From assembly GCA_045561055.1 (NCBI GenBank), contig JBJKYL010000017.1, forward strand, positions 62,001 to 126,000: a stretch of 64,000 nt of DNA, given 5' to 3'. The translations under genes were made by a program, and so were the position numbers. Below are positions 1 through 7,647 of this stretch, in pieces. The stretch comes from SMWC01 sp045561055 (GTDB lineage: Bacteria > Pseudomonadota > Gammaproteobacteria > Steroidobacterales > Rariloculaceae). The notes beneath the pieces were generated by a model that saw only the letters and a program-made list of their open reading frames with translations, did not search any database and was not told the DNA's origin. The stretch's first letter is position 1; each line of letters starts with the position of its first letter.

Positions 1-672
1 GGCATTTTAGAATCGGGCAAATTTACTACGCCTGATAGGGGCAACACTATTATTTACGCGAAAGAGGTACTAGGCGAAATCATCTATGACGTATTTATTG
101 AACATCAGACCGATGAAGAAATTGTCGTGATTCTAGCGGACAGGGGAGAGCGCGTTTACGACACTAGCACTGGTAACCTGATATTTGTGCTTTACGATGG
201 GCAGCGTTATGAAGGGGTTCCAGGCACGCGAGAATTTCGCATCGTTGATTTTGCAGAGCACGGTATACCAATTCGTTTGAATGAAAACGAAGAAGCTGAG
301 GTGCTAGTGGAAACGAAACCGACAATTGACCTTCTGGCTTCGACCTCGGCGATAGACCATGCGGAATTGCAGTGGAGAATTTCGGCTCCGATTCAGTTAT
401 TTGTGCTTATGTTGCTCGCTGTGCCGCTCAGTCGAACAAGACCTCGAGAGGGGCGTTATGCGCGCCTTGGTACAGGGGTCCTAATTTATATCACCTATGC
501 CAATTTACTCTCGATCGCTCGCGTTTGGGTGGAACGGGAAAATATACCTTTGTGGGTTGGGTTATGGTGGGTACACGCCGGGGTAGGACTGCTTGGGATA
601 GTTTTGCTTACTCGCGAATCTGGGTGGTTTGCTTCAAGCAAACAGATTGAAAGAGTAGGACAGGCCAAATGA
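1..672 (+). CDS. lptF: LptF, LPS export ABC permease (5' truncated by window edge)
   Basis: One of the two inner-membrane permeases of the LptB2FGC machine, which extracts lipopolysaccharide from the inner membrane and passes it to the periplasmic bridge. The frame is open from base 1, so the N-terminal part lies outside the window; about 223 residues remain. Visible are the end of the periplasmic jellyroll-like domain (GQRYEGVPGTREFR) and then the C-terminal membrane part with the family signature ELQWRISAP, LAVPLSRTRPREGRYA and LWWVH. The stop overlaps the start of lptG (ATGA), the usual lptFG coupling. The identification rests on these C-terminal motifs and on the partner downstream. Confidence 0.93.
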   Translation, partial: GILESGKFTTPDRGNTIIYAKEVLGEIIYDVFIEHQTDEEIVVILADRGERVYDTSTGNLIFVLYDGQRYEGVPGTREFRIVDFAEHGIPIRLNENEEAEVLVETKPTIDLLASTSAIDHAELQWRISAPIQLFVLMLLAVPLSRTRPREGRYARLGTGVLIYITYANLLSIARVWVERENIPLWVGLWWVHAGVGLLGIVLLTRESGWFASSKQIERVGQAK

Positions 673-1736
673 ATATCTTAGATCGCTACATCGTGATGAC
701 AATACTTAAGAGCGTATTGACCGTTATTTTAGTGGTGTTAGGAGTGGTCACTGTAATAGAGTTCGTTGGGCAACTCGATGATGTCGGTACAGCGCAGTAC
801 GGTTTTCAGCACGCGCTTGCTTATGTTGCTCTACGCATTCCACGAACAATTTTCCAGATTTTGCCGGCCGCGGCTTTACTCGGTGCTTTGCTTAGCTTAG
901 GTAATCTTGCGGCTCATAGTGAGTTAGTTGTGATGCGAGCAAGTGGTGTCTCACGCTTGAGAATGGCAGGCTCTGTCGGCATAGCCGGTGCGGTTTTGCT
1001 TGTGCTGATGGCTCTCCTAGGAGAGTCGCTGGCGCCTTCGTTAGGTGCCTACGCCCGGCAGGTTCGTTCTCAAGCTTTGATTGAGAATGTGGATGTTGCT
1101 AATGCTCGGTCTGCGTGGATGAAGGATGGCGACCGGATTCTTAACTTCCGGAGAGCGGATGATGGCATTAATTTCGGTAGCGTTCATTTGTTTGAATTGG
1201 ACTCCAGAGGGGCGCTTCACCAAGTCGCGAGCGCTGATTCAGCAGAAATAGATCGAGAGCAGCGCTGGGTTCTTGCCAACTATGCGGCTTCGCAATTCTC
1301 TGATGATGGTGTTACTTCAAGTACTGAGTCACGTTCAGTTCAGAACTATAACTTAAGTTTGGAGTTACTAGGCTTCTCTGAAGTGCGTGAGGATCTTCTG
1401 GATACGCAAGGACTGATGCGGTATATCCAATACCTTGAACAGAACGATCTCGATGCCGACCGCTATATCACTGCTTATTGGGCGAGAATATCCAGCGGTG
1501 TGTCGGTTTTGTTAATGACCTTGCTGGCTTTACCGTTTGTTTCAGGTGAGCTGCGAACCTCAGGTAGCGGTGCTCGTCTCGTACTGGGATTGCTAATCGG
1601 ATTGGTTTATTACGTCGTCGCACAGACATTTGAGAGTAGCGGTGAAGTATTCGATATCGATCCAATCGTCGTTGCCTGGCTGCCGAGCAGTATATTGTTT
1701 GGCATTACGGCTGTAGCGCTATTACGCATTCGCTAG
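669..1736 (+). CDS. lptG: LptG, LPS export ABC permease
   Basis: Second permease of the LptB2FGC lipopolysaccharide exporter. The 355-residue length is normal for the family. It begins MNILDRYIVMTILKS, the usual N-terminal amphipathic start before membrane helix 1, has helices near residues 12-32, 62-85 and 100-122, then a periplasmic domain to about residue 270, and three C-terminal helices with the motif LLALPFVSGELRTSGSGAR. The start ATG overlaps the lptF stop, so the two are translationally coupled. No ATPase subunit (lptB) is in this window, which is usual since lptB sits with lptA and lptC elsewhere. Confidence 0.95.
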   Translation: MNILDRYIVMTILKSVLTVILVVLGVVTVIEFVGQLDDVGTAQYGFQHALAYVALRIPRTIFQILPAAALLGALLSLGNLAAHSELVVMRASGVSRLRMAGSVGIAGAVLLVLMALLGESLAPSLGAYARQVRSQALIENVDVANARSAWMKDGDRILNFRRADDGINFGSVHLFELDSRGALHQVASADSAEIDREQRWVLANYAASQFSDDGVTSSTESRSVQNYNLSLELLGFSEVREDLLDTQGLMRYIQYLEQNDLDADRYITAYWARISSGVSVLLMTLLALPFVSGELRTSGSGARLVLGLLIGLVYYVVAQTFESSGEVFDIDPIVVAWLPSSILFGITAVALLRIR

Positions 1737-2057
1737 CTGGAAAAACGAGGATGTAGTGACGATCGAGGATTTGGAAATATGGGTCCCAATCGGAAGTTCA
1801 GCTGCGATGTTGTTTGATTTGCGGTATTTTGGTATTGCATCGGTAGGATGATGATCGACGATAGTTCCGCTAAGAAATTTCTGCGCGGAGTAAACCTGCC
1901 GTTTGATCTTTGTGTTTTATTCCTAGAAGCTTCTTTGGGGTGCTATTCGTCATTATAGGGATCGGCGTTGTGATACGAGTAGACCTAAAATTGACTATTG
2001 CTATTGGCCTGTCAGTCATATGTCTTGTGGCCATTAATTCGAAGGATCGTCCATAAA
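1737..2057. other. intergenic region without recognised gene
   Basis: About 320 bases between lptG and the GIY-YIG gene. An open stretch from about 1755 to 1850 and a short ATG-started frame near 1849 are visible, but neither matches a family I know. No convincing hairpin with a T tract follows lptG. A weak in-frame TTG extension of the next gene reaches back to 1998, but it has no ribosome binding site. Confidence 0.4.
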
Positions 2058-2324
2058 GTGAAATCAGAACTCGTGGCGCCTCATTGGTATGTCTACATGG
2101 TACGCTGCGCTGACTCGACGATTTATACGGGTATCACACGAGATATAAATGCCCGTGTTTTGCAGCACAATGCCGGACACGGTGCGAAATACACTAGGAG
2201 TCGCCGGCCCGTGGTTTTAGTCTATCAAGAGGGTGTTGTTGATCGGGGAGCGGCATTGCGTCGTGAGTATGAGATTAAGTGCTTGACGGCGCATGAGAAA
2301 CACCGATTGATCTTAAGTAGCTGA
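2058..2324 (+). CDS. GIY-YIG nuclease superfamily protein (YhbQ/UPF0213-like)
   Basis: Small single-domain GIY-YIG protein of the UPF0213 type. From the GTG at 2058 it is 88 residues. The hallmark WYVYMVRCADSTIYTGIT contains the GIY-YIG-like pair (VYM...YTG), followed by the conserved Arg (DINARVLQHNAG), the GAKYTRSRRP segment and the catalytic-type Glu in ALRREYEIK. The family is widespread and has been linked to nucleic-acid cleavage, but its physiological role is poorly defined. I prefer the GTG start because homologues begin a few residues before the WYVY strand; a TTG at 1998 in the same frame would add an unlikely 20-residue extension. The gene stands alone, next to a decayed apt fragment. 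Confidence 0.82.
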   Translation: MKSELVAPHWYVYMVRCADSTIYTGITRDINARVLQHNAGHGAKYTRSRRPVVLVYQEGVVDRGAALRREYEIKCLTAHEKHRLILSS

Positions 2325-2340
2325 TGAAAGAATAATTCTA

Positions 2341-2486
2341 ATGGATGATTTCCTGGCCGCTGGGGTACGGTTAAGGCAGCAGGTAATTTACTGTCCAAAT
2401 GCGGAGGTAAGATTGTCGGAGCTGGTTTTTTGATCGAGCTAAGTGTGCTCAAAGGCCGAAACTTATTTAAAGAAACAAATATTTAA
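2341..2486 (+). pseudogene. apt: C-terminal remnant of adenine phosphoribosyltransferase (apt), frameshifted
   Basis: Read with one base restored in the G run near 2361-2364, this stretch gives DDFLAAGGTVKAAGNLLSK followed by CGGKIVGAGFLIELSVLKGR and a stop at 2484-2486. This matches the PRPP-binding DDLLATGGT motif and the downstream FLIEL..L.GR segment of Apt, which salvages adenine to AMP. The N-terminal two thirds are absent: upstream sits the GIY-YIG gene, and the codons just before the DD are not Apt-like. The remnant is therefore both truncated and frameshifted. I am fairly sure of the family and very sure that it is not functional as it stands. An intact apt may exist elsewhere. Confidence 0.65.
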
Positions 2487-2552
2487 TTTTTCTCGGTGTG
2501 CGATTTTGATGATTAAGCTCCTTTCCACGACAATAAATGAAAATAGTAAACC

Positions 2553-3239
2553 ATGACGACAATATTAGTAACCGGTTCAAATAAGGGCGTCGGTCTTGAA
2601 ATCACCAAGGCCTTATCTCGACGAGGGGATATGCTGATAGCTTGCTGTCGCCGGCCGGCAGAGGCTCACGCTTTGCTGGAGCTTGAGGGGGATATCAAAG
2701 TTGAAGAAGTAGCGATTGGTGAAGATAAATCTGTGCTTGATTTGGCTAAAAGGTTGAAGGGCAAAGCTATCGATGTTTTGATCAATAATGCGGGAACCAT
2801 GGGGCCAGATCCAGAGCGCCAATCAACTCTGGACATGGACTTTCAAGGATGGGCGGACGCGTTCAATATCAATTCCATGGGACCGGTTCGTATGATGCAA
2901 GCAGTCATGCCTAACTTGTGTTTAGCGGCATCCCCAAAAATCATGACGGTAACGAGCCAGATGGGAGCCCTGTCATTTGATATGACCGCTACCAATGCCT
3001 ACTGTGCTAGCAAAGCTGCAGTCAACAAGTTCATGCGGTTGGCTTCTATAGACTTAAAACCCAAAGGCATAGCAGTGGGCCTCGTTCATCCCGGTTGGGT
3101 AAGAACCGATATGGGTGGACCCAATGCAGATCTATCAGCGGAGGAAAGCGCTAAAGGTTGTGTAGAGGTAATAGACGCGCTCAATATAGAAAACACTGGA
3201 GGGTTCTGGAAATGGAATAGTGAAATTCATGAATGGTGA
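2553..3239 (+). CDS. SDR family NAD(P)-dependent oxidoreductase
   Basis: Classical short-chain dehydrogenase/reductase of 228 residues. The Rossmann nucleotide-binding motif TGSNKGVG lies at residues 7-14, NNAG at 78-81, and the catalytic residues are Ser135, Tyr150 and Lys154 (YCASK). The segment VHPGWVRTDMGGPNA after the active site is typical of the carbonyl-reductase/C-factor-like subgroup. The start ATG lacks a strong ribosome binding site. The substrate cannot be read from the sequence. The gene is flanked by non-coding or decayed stretches on both sides and does not look like part of an operon. Confidence 0.88.
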   Translation: MTTILVTGSNKGVGLEITKALSRRGDMLIACCRRPAEAHALLELEGDIKVEEVAIGEDKSVLDLAKRLKGKAIDVLINNAGTMGPDPERQSTLDMDFQGWADAFNINSMGPVRMMQAVMPNLCLAASPKIMTVTSQMGALSFDMTATNAYCASKAAVNKFMRLASIDLKPKGIAVGLVHPGWVRTDMGGPNADLSAEESAKGCVEVIDALNIENTGGFWKWNSEIHEW

Positions 3240-3285
3240 AAAAACAAAATTAGGTGCTCAATCTTTGAGCTAGAGAATTCACTAA

Positions 3286-3486
3286 ATACCGCTACTGATT
3301 GCTCGATCTCGCTTTAAATCAGCCCCATTGCTTTTCCCTCTCAACTTACACGTTCGATTCGGCCAGCTGCTCCAGCGTCGTGCCAACAATTATGACCGTG
3401 AAATTCAAAATCGTGCGGATATGGCCCCACTGGTAAACCAGTATCTCCACGAACGTCAAAGATTTATCTATTTATCGAATAAATAA
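3286..3486 (+). pseudogene. possible remnant of an unidentified gene
   Basis: The roughly 400 bases between the SDR and the M3 peptidase hold one open stretch of 66 codons after a TAA at 3283, ending in TAA at 3484-3486, with no ATG, GTG or TTG start at its head. Its protein-like composition (for example RRANNYDREIQNRADMAPLV) suggests a C-terminal fragment of a former gene. I do not recognise the family. A small hairpin (ACTGG, TAAA loop, CCAGT) lies inside it near 3428-3442 and is probably incidental. The rest of the gap shows nothing I can name. Confidence 0.25.
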
Positions 3487-3638
3487 CCGGTAGGGTGAGG
3501 ACTGACATGATATTGTGGGATTTGCAATAGAGGATCTATTGTCTTCCTACCATCTTCAAGACGAGGAGGGATCTTTGAGTCCCACGATATGCTAACGCAT
3601 AACCCGACGACTATATGTTAAGTTTGTGAGAAAGTTTC

Positions 3639-5813
3639 ATGATCAGCAATACCTATCACACTGGTGTCCTGCTCCTCGGGATATATAGCCTTGTCGCTTG
3701 TACGGATCATTATGTATCGGAAAAAAGTCTTGTTACGATGAGCGAACAGACTACTGACGTTGAGGGCTCCGAGCAAAAAAATCCGTTTTTTTCGGAGAGC
3801 TCCCTTTATTTTCAATATCCCCCATTTGATCGTATTGAGAATGGACACTACCAGCCTGCATTCGAGGCGGGTATGAAGCAGCAACTCGCCGAGATTGCTG
3901 AGATAAACAGTCAGGATGAGCCCCCAACGGTTGAGAACACGCTTGTTCTATTGGAGTTATCAGGACGATTGCTGTCGCGTGTCTCTAGCGTTTTTTATGG
4001 AATGACTAGCGCACATACTAATGCCACTTTACGAGAAATTGAGGCAGACATGGCCCCGCGGCTCTCTGCCCATAGAGATCGAATTTTGTTAGATCCCGTG
4101 TTGTTTAGTCGAATCGAAGCGTTATATTTTCAACGCGACATATTGAATTTAGACTCGGAGACGCTACGTCTTATTGGTGAGACATATCGAGAGTTCGTTA
4201 GAGCCGGTGCGGAGCTTTCGGTTGAAGAAAAAGAAAAATTGAGAGCTATCAATATAGAACTCTCGGAACTCATTACTAGATTTAGTCAAAATGTCATGGA
4301 TGAGGCTCGTGCGCGGGCAATCGTTGTCGATACGCGTGAGGAACTTGCTGGTCTAACTGATGCTGAAATTCAAAGTGCAGCTGATACGGCAGAAGTTAGA
4401 GGAGAGGAAGGTAAATTCGTTATACCTCTTTTGAATACGACCCAGCAGCCCTATCTTGCTGTACTAGAGAACCGTGATCTACGGGAGCGTATTTTTAAAA
4501 CATCGTTTGCGCGGGGTAGCGATGGTGGTGACTACGATAATCTCGAAATAGTAAGCCAAACGGCGCTTCTTCGATCACAGAAGGCACAGCTGTTAGGGTT
4601 TGCGAACCACGCTGAATATATTCTTAGCAATCAGACTGCGAAAACCGTCGTTGCAGTTAATGAACGGCTAGCATTTCTGACGCTACAAGCGATAGCAAAC
4701 GCCCGAAACGAGGCGGCAGATCTTCAAGAAATTATTGATGCAGAAGGTGGATTTTTCGAACTGGCCGCTTGGGATTGGGATTTCTATTCGGAGAAAGTCA
4801 GGCAGGAACGCTATGCGTTCGATACTGCTCAGCTCGAACCGTATTTCGAACTAGATAACGTTTTGCAGAAAGGTGTTTTTTATGCTGCGACACAGATTTA
4901 TGGGTTAACGTTTCGGGAACGCTTCGATCTGCCTATATACCAGGATGATGTGCGCGTATTCGAGGTTTTCGACCACGACGGAGTAACGCTGAGTCTATTT
5001 ATCTTCGATCCTTATGCCCGTGATAATAAACGTGGTGGCGCGTGGATGAGCGCATATAGGAATCAGTCTCATCTCGACGATTCACGTTCTATTGTAGCTA
5101 ATCACATCAATATATCTAAGCCACCCGAGGGTCAAGTAACTTTGCTCTCGTTCGAAGAAGTAACGACGATGTTTCACGAGTTCGGACATGCGCTGCACGG
5201 AATGTTCTCAAATGTCATTTATCCGTCTTTCGCAGGGACGAGAGTGCCGAGGGACTTCGTCGAGTACCCGTCACAGGTTAACGAGATGTGGTCGATTTGG
5301 CCAGAGGTATTAAGAAATTATGCACAGCATTACATCTCAGGAGAACCGATTCCAACAGAGTTGCTAGATAATTTGTTAGAAGCTCAACGCTTCAATCAAG
5401 GTTATGAGACGACCGAATATCTAGCGGCGTCCATTATCGATCAGGCGCTTCATCAATTAGGCCCAGAAGAAATTCCACTATCTGACGAACTAGAGCAATT
5501 TGAATACGATGCGTTAGCTTCTGAAGGTGCTGATTTAGCTACCGTTCCGCCCCGATATCGCCTAGCCTATTTCTCTCACATCATGGGAGGCTATTCAGCA
5601 GGGTACTATTCTTATATCTGGAGTGAAGTGATGGATGCGGATACAGTTGAGTGGTTTAAGGAGAATGGAGGCATGCTTAGAAAAAACGGGGAACATTTTC
5701 GCGAAACACTCTTGTCAAAGGGTGGGAGTGAAGAAGCCATGGCGCTGTTTAGAAACTTCCGTGGTAGAGAGGCGGATGTAGAGCCTTTGTTGGAACGACG
5801 AGGTCTCAATTAA
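3639..5813 (+). CDS. M3 family zinc oligopeptidase (Dcp-like), possible lipoprotein
   Basis: Zinc metallopeptidase of the thimet oligopeptidase/peptidyl-dipeptidase Dcp family, 724 residues. The zinc site is HEFGH with His513, Glu514 and His517, and the third ligand Glu542 in FVEYPSQ lies 29 residues further on, as expected. The C-terminal segment with YRLAYFSHIMGGYSAGYYSYIW supports the Dcp branch. Such enzymes degrade short peptides or release C-terminal dipeptides. The N-terminus contains a hydrophobic run ending in LVAC at residue 21, a plausible lipobox, but the n-region lacks positive charge, so export is uncertain; a start at ATG 3738 would give a cytoplasmic enzyme. It stands alone. 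Confidence 0.9.
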   Translation: MISNTYHTGVLLLGIYSLVACTDHYVSEKSLVTMSEQTTDVEGSEQKNPFFSESSLYFQYPPFDRIENGHYQPAFEAGMKQQLAEIAEINSQDEPPTVENTLVLLELSGRLLSRVSSVFYGMTSAHTNATLREIEADMAPRLSAHRDRILLDPVLFSRIEALYFQRDILNLDSETLRLIGETYREFVRAGAELSVEEKEKLRAINIELSELITRFSQNVMDEARARAIVVDTREELAGLTDAEIQSAADTAEVRGEEGKFVIPLLNTTQQPYLAVLENRDLRERIFKTSFARGSDGGDYDNLEIVSQTALLRSQKAQLLGFANHAEYILSNQTAKTVVAVNERLAFLTLQAIANARNEAADLQEIIDAEGGFFELAAWDWDFYSEKVRQERYAFDTAQLEPYFELDNVLQKGVFYAATQIYGLTFRERFDLPIYQDDVRVFEVFDHDGVTLSLFIFDPYARDNKRGGAWMSAYRNQSHLDDSRSIVANHINISKPPEGQVTLLSFEEVTTMFHEFGHALHGMFSNVIYPSFAGTRVPRDFVEYPSQVNEMWSIWPEVLRNYAQHYISGEPIPTELLDNLLEAQRFNQGYETTEYLAASIIDQALHQLGPEEIPLSDELEQFEYDALASEGADLATVPPRYRLAYFSHIMGGYSAGYYSYIWSEVMDADTVEWFKENGGMLRKNGEHFRETLLSKGGSEEAMALFRNFRGREADVEPLLERRGLN

Positions 5814-5880
5814 GTGGTGGAAGGCCTTCTTCATGCTAGTTCGCCGACACGGAGTCTTTTGGTAGTTGTGGGATACGTCA

Positions 5881-6726
5881 ATGCGTTGGTTTTGGCTTGG
5901 TACATTCTTTCTGCTCTGTAACAGCGCTTTGGCGCAGGTTTATACGCAGCTCGATTTTCCTGGTGGGATATCTACTACCTTATGGTCGATCAATAGGGAA
6001 GGCACTGTTATTGGGGACTTCATAGTCCGCACGGGTCGGCGCTACGGTTTCACGTTCGATACCTCAGGTATCTTTCGATCGATCGACGTTAGCGGTGCCG
6101 TTGACACGGGCCTTCGAGGAATTAACGTGCATGGCAGTATTGCCGGGTGGTACCGTGATACTGCGGGTACCAATCATGGTTTTCTGAGGCGTAGAGGTGA
6201 GATACGACCGTTTGGTTATCCTGAAGGAACTGATACGAGAGGGCTCGATATAAATGGGCGAGCAGATATTGTAGGGTCTTACGGGGACGCGGTCGGCCTG
6301 ACTCACGGTTTCATTAGGCGGGTAGTTACCTTTTCTACCTTAGATTTTCCCGGTGCTCGCCTGACGGTAGTAAGTGGCATCAATAATTCCCGTGACGTCG
6401 TTGGATATTACGAGGATGAATTCGGACTAATGCATGGGTTTATGCTAAGCGAGCAGGGTGAGTACGTGAGCCTTGATGTCCCCGAGGCAATTGAGACCCG
6501 TGCCGAGGGAATTAACGCTATGGGCGATATTGTTGGTTCTTTCCAGGACGGTAGTGGGGTTCATGGTTTCTTGATGCGCCGTGAGCGGTTTAAGACGCTA
6601 GATTTCCCCGGGGCAGTTAGCACTGTTGCCACAGATATCAACGATAGTGGCGTTATCGTTGGGTACTTTCAGTTTGAGGACGACAGGCAGCATGGTTTTT
6701 TGCTCGAGGGACAAAACTTAGAATAA
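5881..6726 (+). CDS. secreted HAF-repeat protein
   Basis: Exported protein of 281 residues built from about six repeats of roughly 40-45 residues. Each has a strand like LDFPGA or LDVPEAIET, then GIN..GDIVG, then a G.HGFL strand, which is the HAF repeat (named after the H-A/G-F triplet). The signal peptide is clear from the ATG at 5881: MRWFWLGTFFLLCNSALAQ with cleavage after ALA. An in-frame TTG at 5866 is possible but would spoil the signal. Such proteins are predicted beta-propeller-like extracellular or periplasmic proteins of unknown function. The gene is followed 16 bases later by the YhhQ-like gene, without any evident functional link. Confidence 0.78.
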   Translation: MRWFWLGTFFLLCNSALAQVYTQLDFPGGISTTLWSINREGTVIGDFIVRTGRRYGFTFDTSGIFRSIDVSGAVDTGLRGINVHGSIAGWYRDTAGTNHGFLRRRGEIRPFGYPEGTDTRGLDINGRADIVGSYGDAVGLTHGFIRRVVTFSTLDFPGARLTVVSGINNSRDVVGYYEDEFGLMHGFMLSEQGEYVSLDVPEAIETRAEGINAMGDIVGSFQDGSGVHGFLMRRERFKTLDFPGAVSTVATDINDSGVIVGYFQFEDDRQHGFLLEGQNLE

Positions 6727-6742
6727 AAGGCATTATGGTTTA

Positions 6743-7507
6743 ATGTTTCCGGAACTCTTGGTCACATTTTTTTCCGAGCATCAGAATCTACTGTGGCTAG
6801 TAACTTTAGCAGTAGATTTATCACTGACGCTTTTAATGTACCGATTGTTTGGTCGGATCGGCCTAGTAGCGGCAATAGTGCTTGCGATACTGCTGGCTAA
6901 TCTTCAGGGTCCAAAGCTCACCGTCATCATGGGAATGGAGACTAGTCTAGGAGTCATTTTCTATTCAAGTATTTTTTTTGCTACTGATCTGCTTGGCGAG
7001 AAACACGGGCGCGCTGTGGCTAATCAGGCTGTTTTGCTCGGCTTTGGTGTGAGCGTCATTATCGTGTTAATGATGAGCCTAAGCTTACTCTATCTTCCTT
7101 CTATACGTCCCGAGTCAGCAGCTCTTTCTAGAGATATACATGCCGCATTTTCCCGGTTGCTTGATTTCTCGCCTCGATTTGTTTTTGGGTCATTGCTTGC
7201 CTATTTAATTAGCCAGAGCTTCGACGTATGGTTCTTTCATCGCGTTAAAGAATGGACGCAAGGGAAACATCTCTGGCTGCGTAATAATCTCTCAACGATG
7301 ACTTCTCAGGCGCTTGATACGGTGCTTTATGCTGTTATTGTCTGGTGGGGAATCTTCGATCTTATCCACGCGTTTCAGCTCGCTATAGCGAAGTATGTGT
7401 TCAAGGTCTTTATCGCTGCTTTTGATACGCCATTCATTTACTGGGCGAGAACTTGGGATGTGCCGGAGCCCGTTGCGGAAAAACTAAGCGCTGATCCTGA
7501 ACAATAG
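6743..7507 (+). CDS. yhhQ: queuosine precursor transporter, YhhQ/VUT family
   Basis: Integral membrane protein of 254 residues with about six helices. The family hallmarks are LLANLQGPKL near residues 52-61, SSIFFATDLLGEKHGRAVA near 75-95, and the later segment LLAYLISQSFDVWFFH. Members import queuosine precursors such as preQ0 or preQ1. This fits the presence of queG, the last step of queuosine biosynthesis, 5 kb downstream. The C-terminal helix ends in AFDTPFIYWAR. The start ATG at 6743 lies 16 bases after the HAF gene. Family assignment is firm; the substrate is inferred from the family. Confidence 0.87.
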   Translation: MFPELLVTFFSEHQNLLWLVTLAVDLSLTLLMYRLFGRIGLVAAIVLAILLANLQGPKLTVIMGMETSLGVIFYSSIFFATDLLGEKHGRAVANQAVLLGFGVSVIIVLMMSLSLLYLPSIRPESAALSRDIHAAFSRLLDFSPRFVFGSLLAYLISQSFDVWFFHRVKEWTQGKHLWLRNNLSTMTSQALDTVLYAVIVWWGIFDLIHAFQLAIAKYVFKVFIAAFDTPFIYWARTWDVPEPVAEKLSADPEQ

Positions 7508-7567
7508 TTGCCAATAAAAGCTTATTTCGCTCTTTTTGTAGGATTTGGCTGACTAGTGCGCTTTTGT

Positions 7568-7643
7568 TGGCGCTCCCTAGGGGAATCGAACCCCTGTTTT
7601 TGCCTTGAGAGGGCAACGTCCTGGACCGCTAGACGAAGGGAGC
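7568..7643 (-). tRNA. tRNA-Glu (anticodon CTC)
   Basis: On the minus strand, 76 nt including an encoded CCA. The acceptor stem GCTCCCT pairs perfectly with AGGGAGC, the discriminator is G, the D arm is GTCT...GGAC, the anticodon stem TTGCC/GGCAA encloses the loop CTCTCAA giving anticodon CTC, and the T arm AGGGG/CCCCT carries TTCGATT. The overall sequence closely resembles bacterial tRNA-Glu. It reads GAG codons. It lies head-to-head with pcnB, only a few bases from the first ATG of that frame. Confidence 0.95.
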
Positions 7644-7647
7644 GTGG

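Noticed and set aside
3428..3442. ACTGG-TAAA-CCAGT hairpin
   Set aside because: Five-bp stem inside a possible coding relic; no sign of function.
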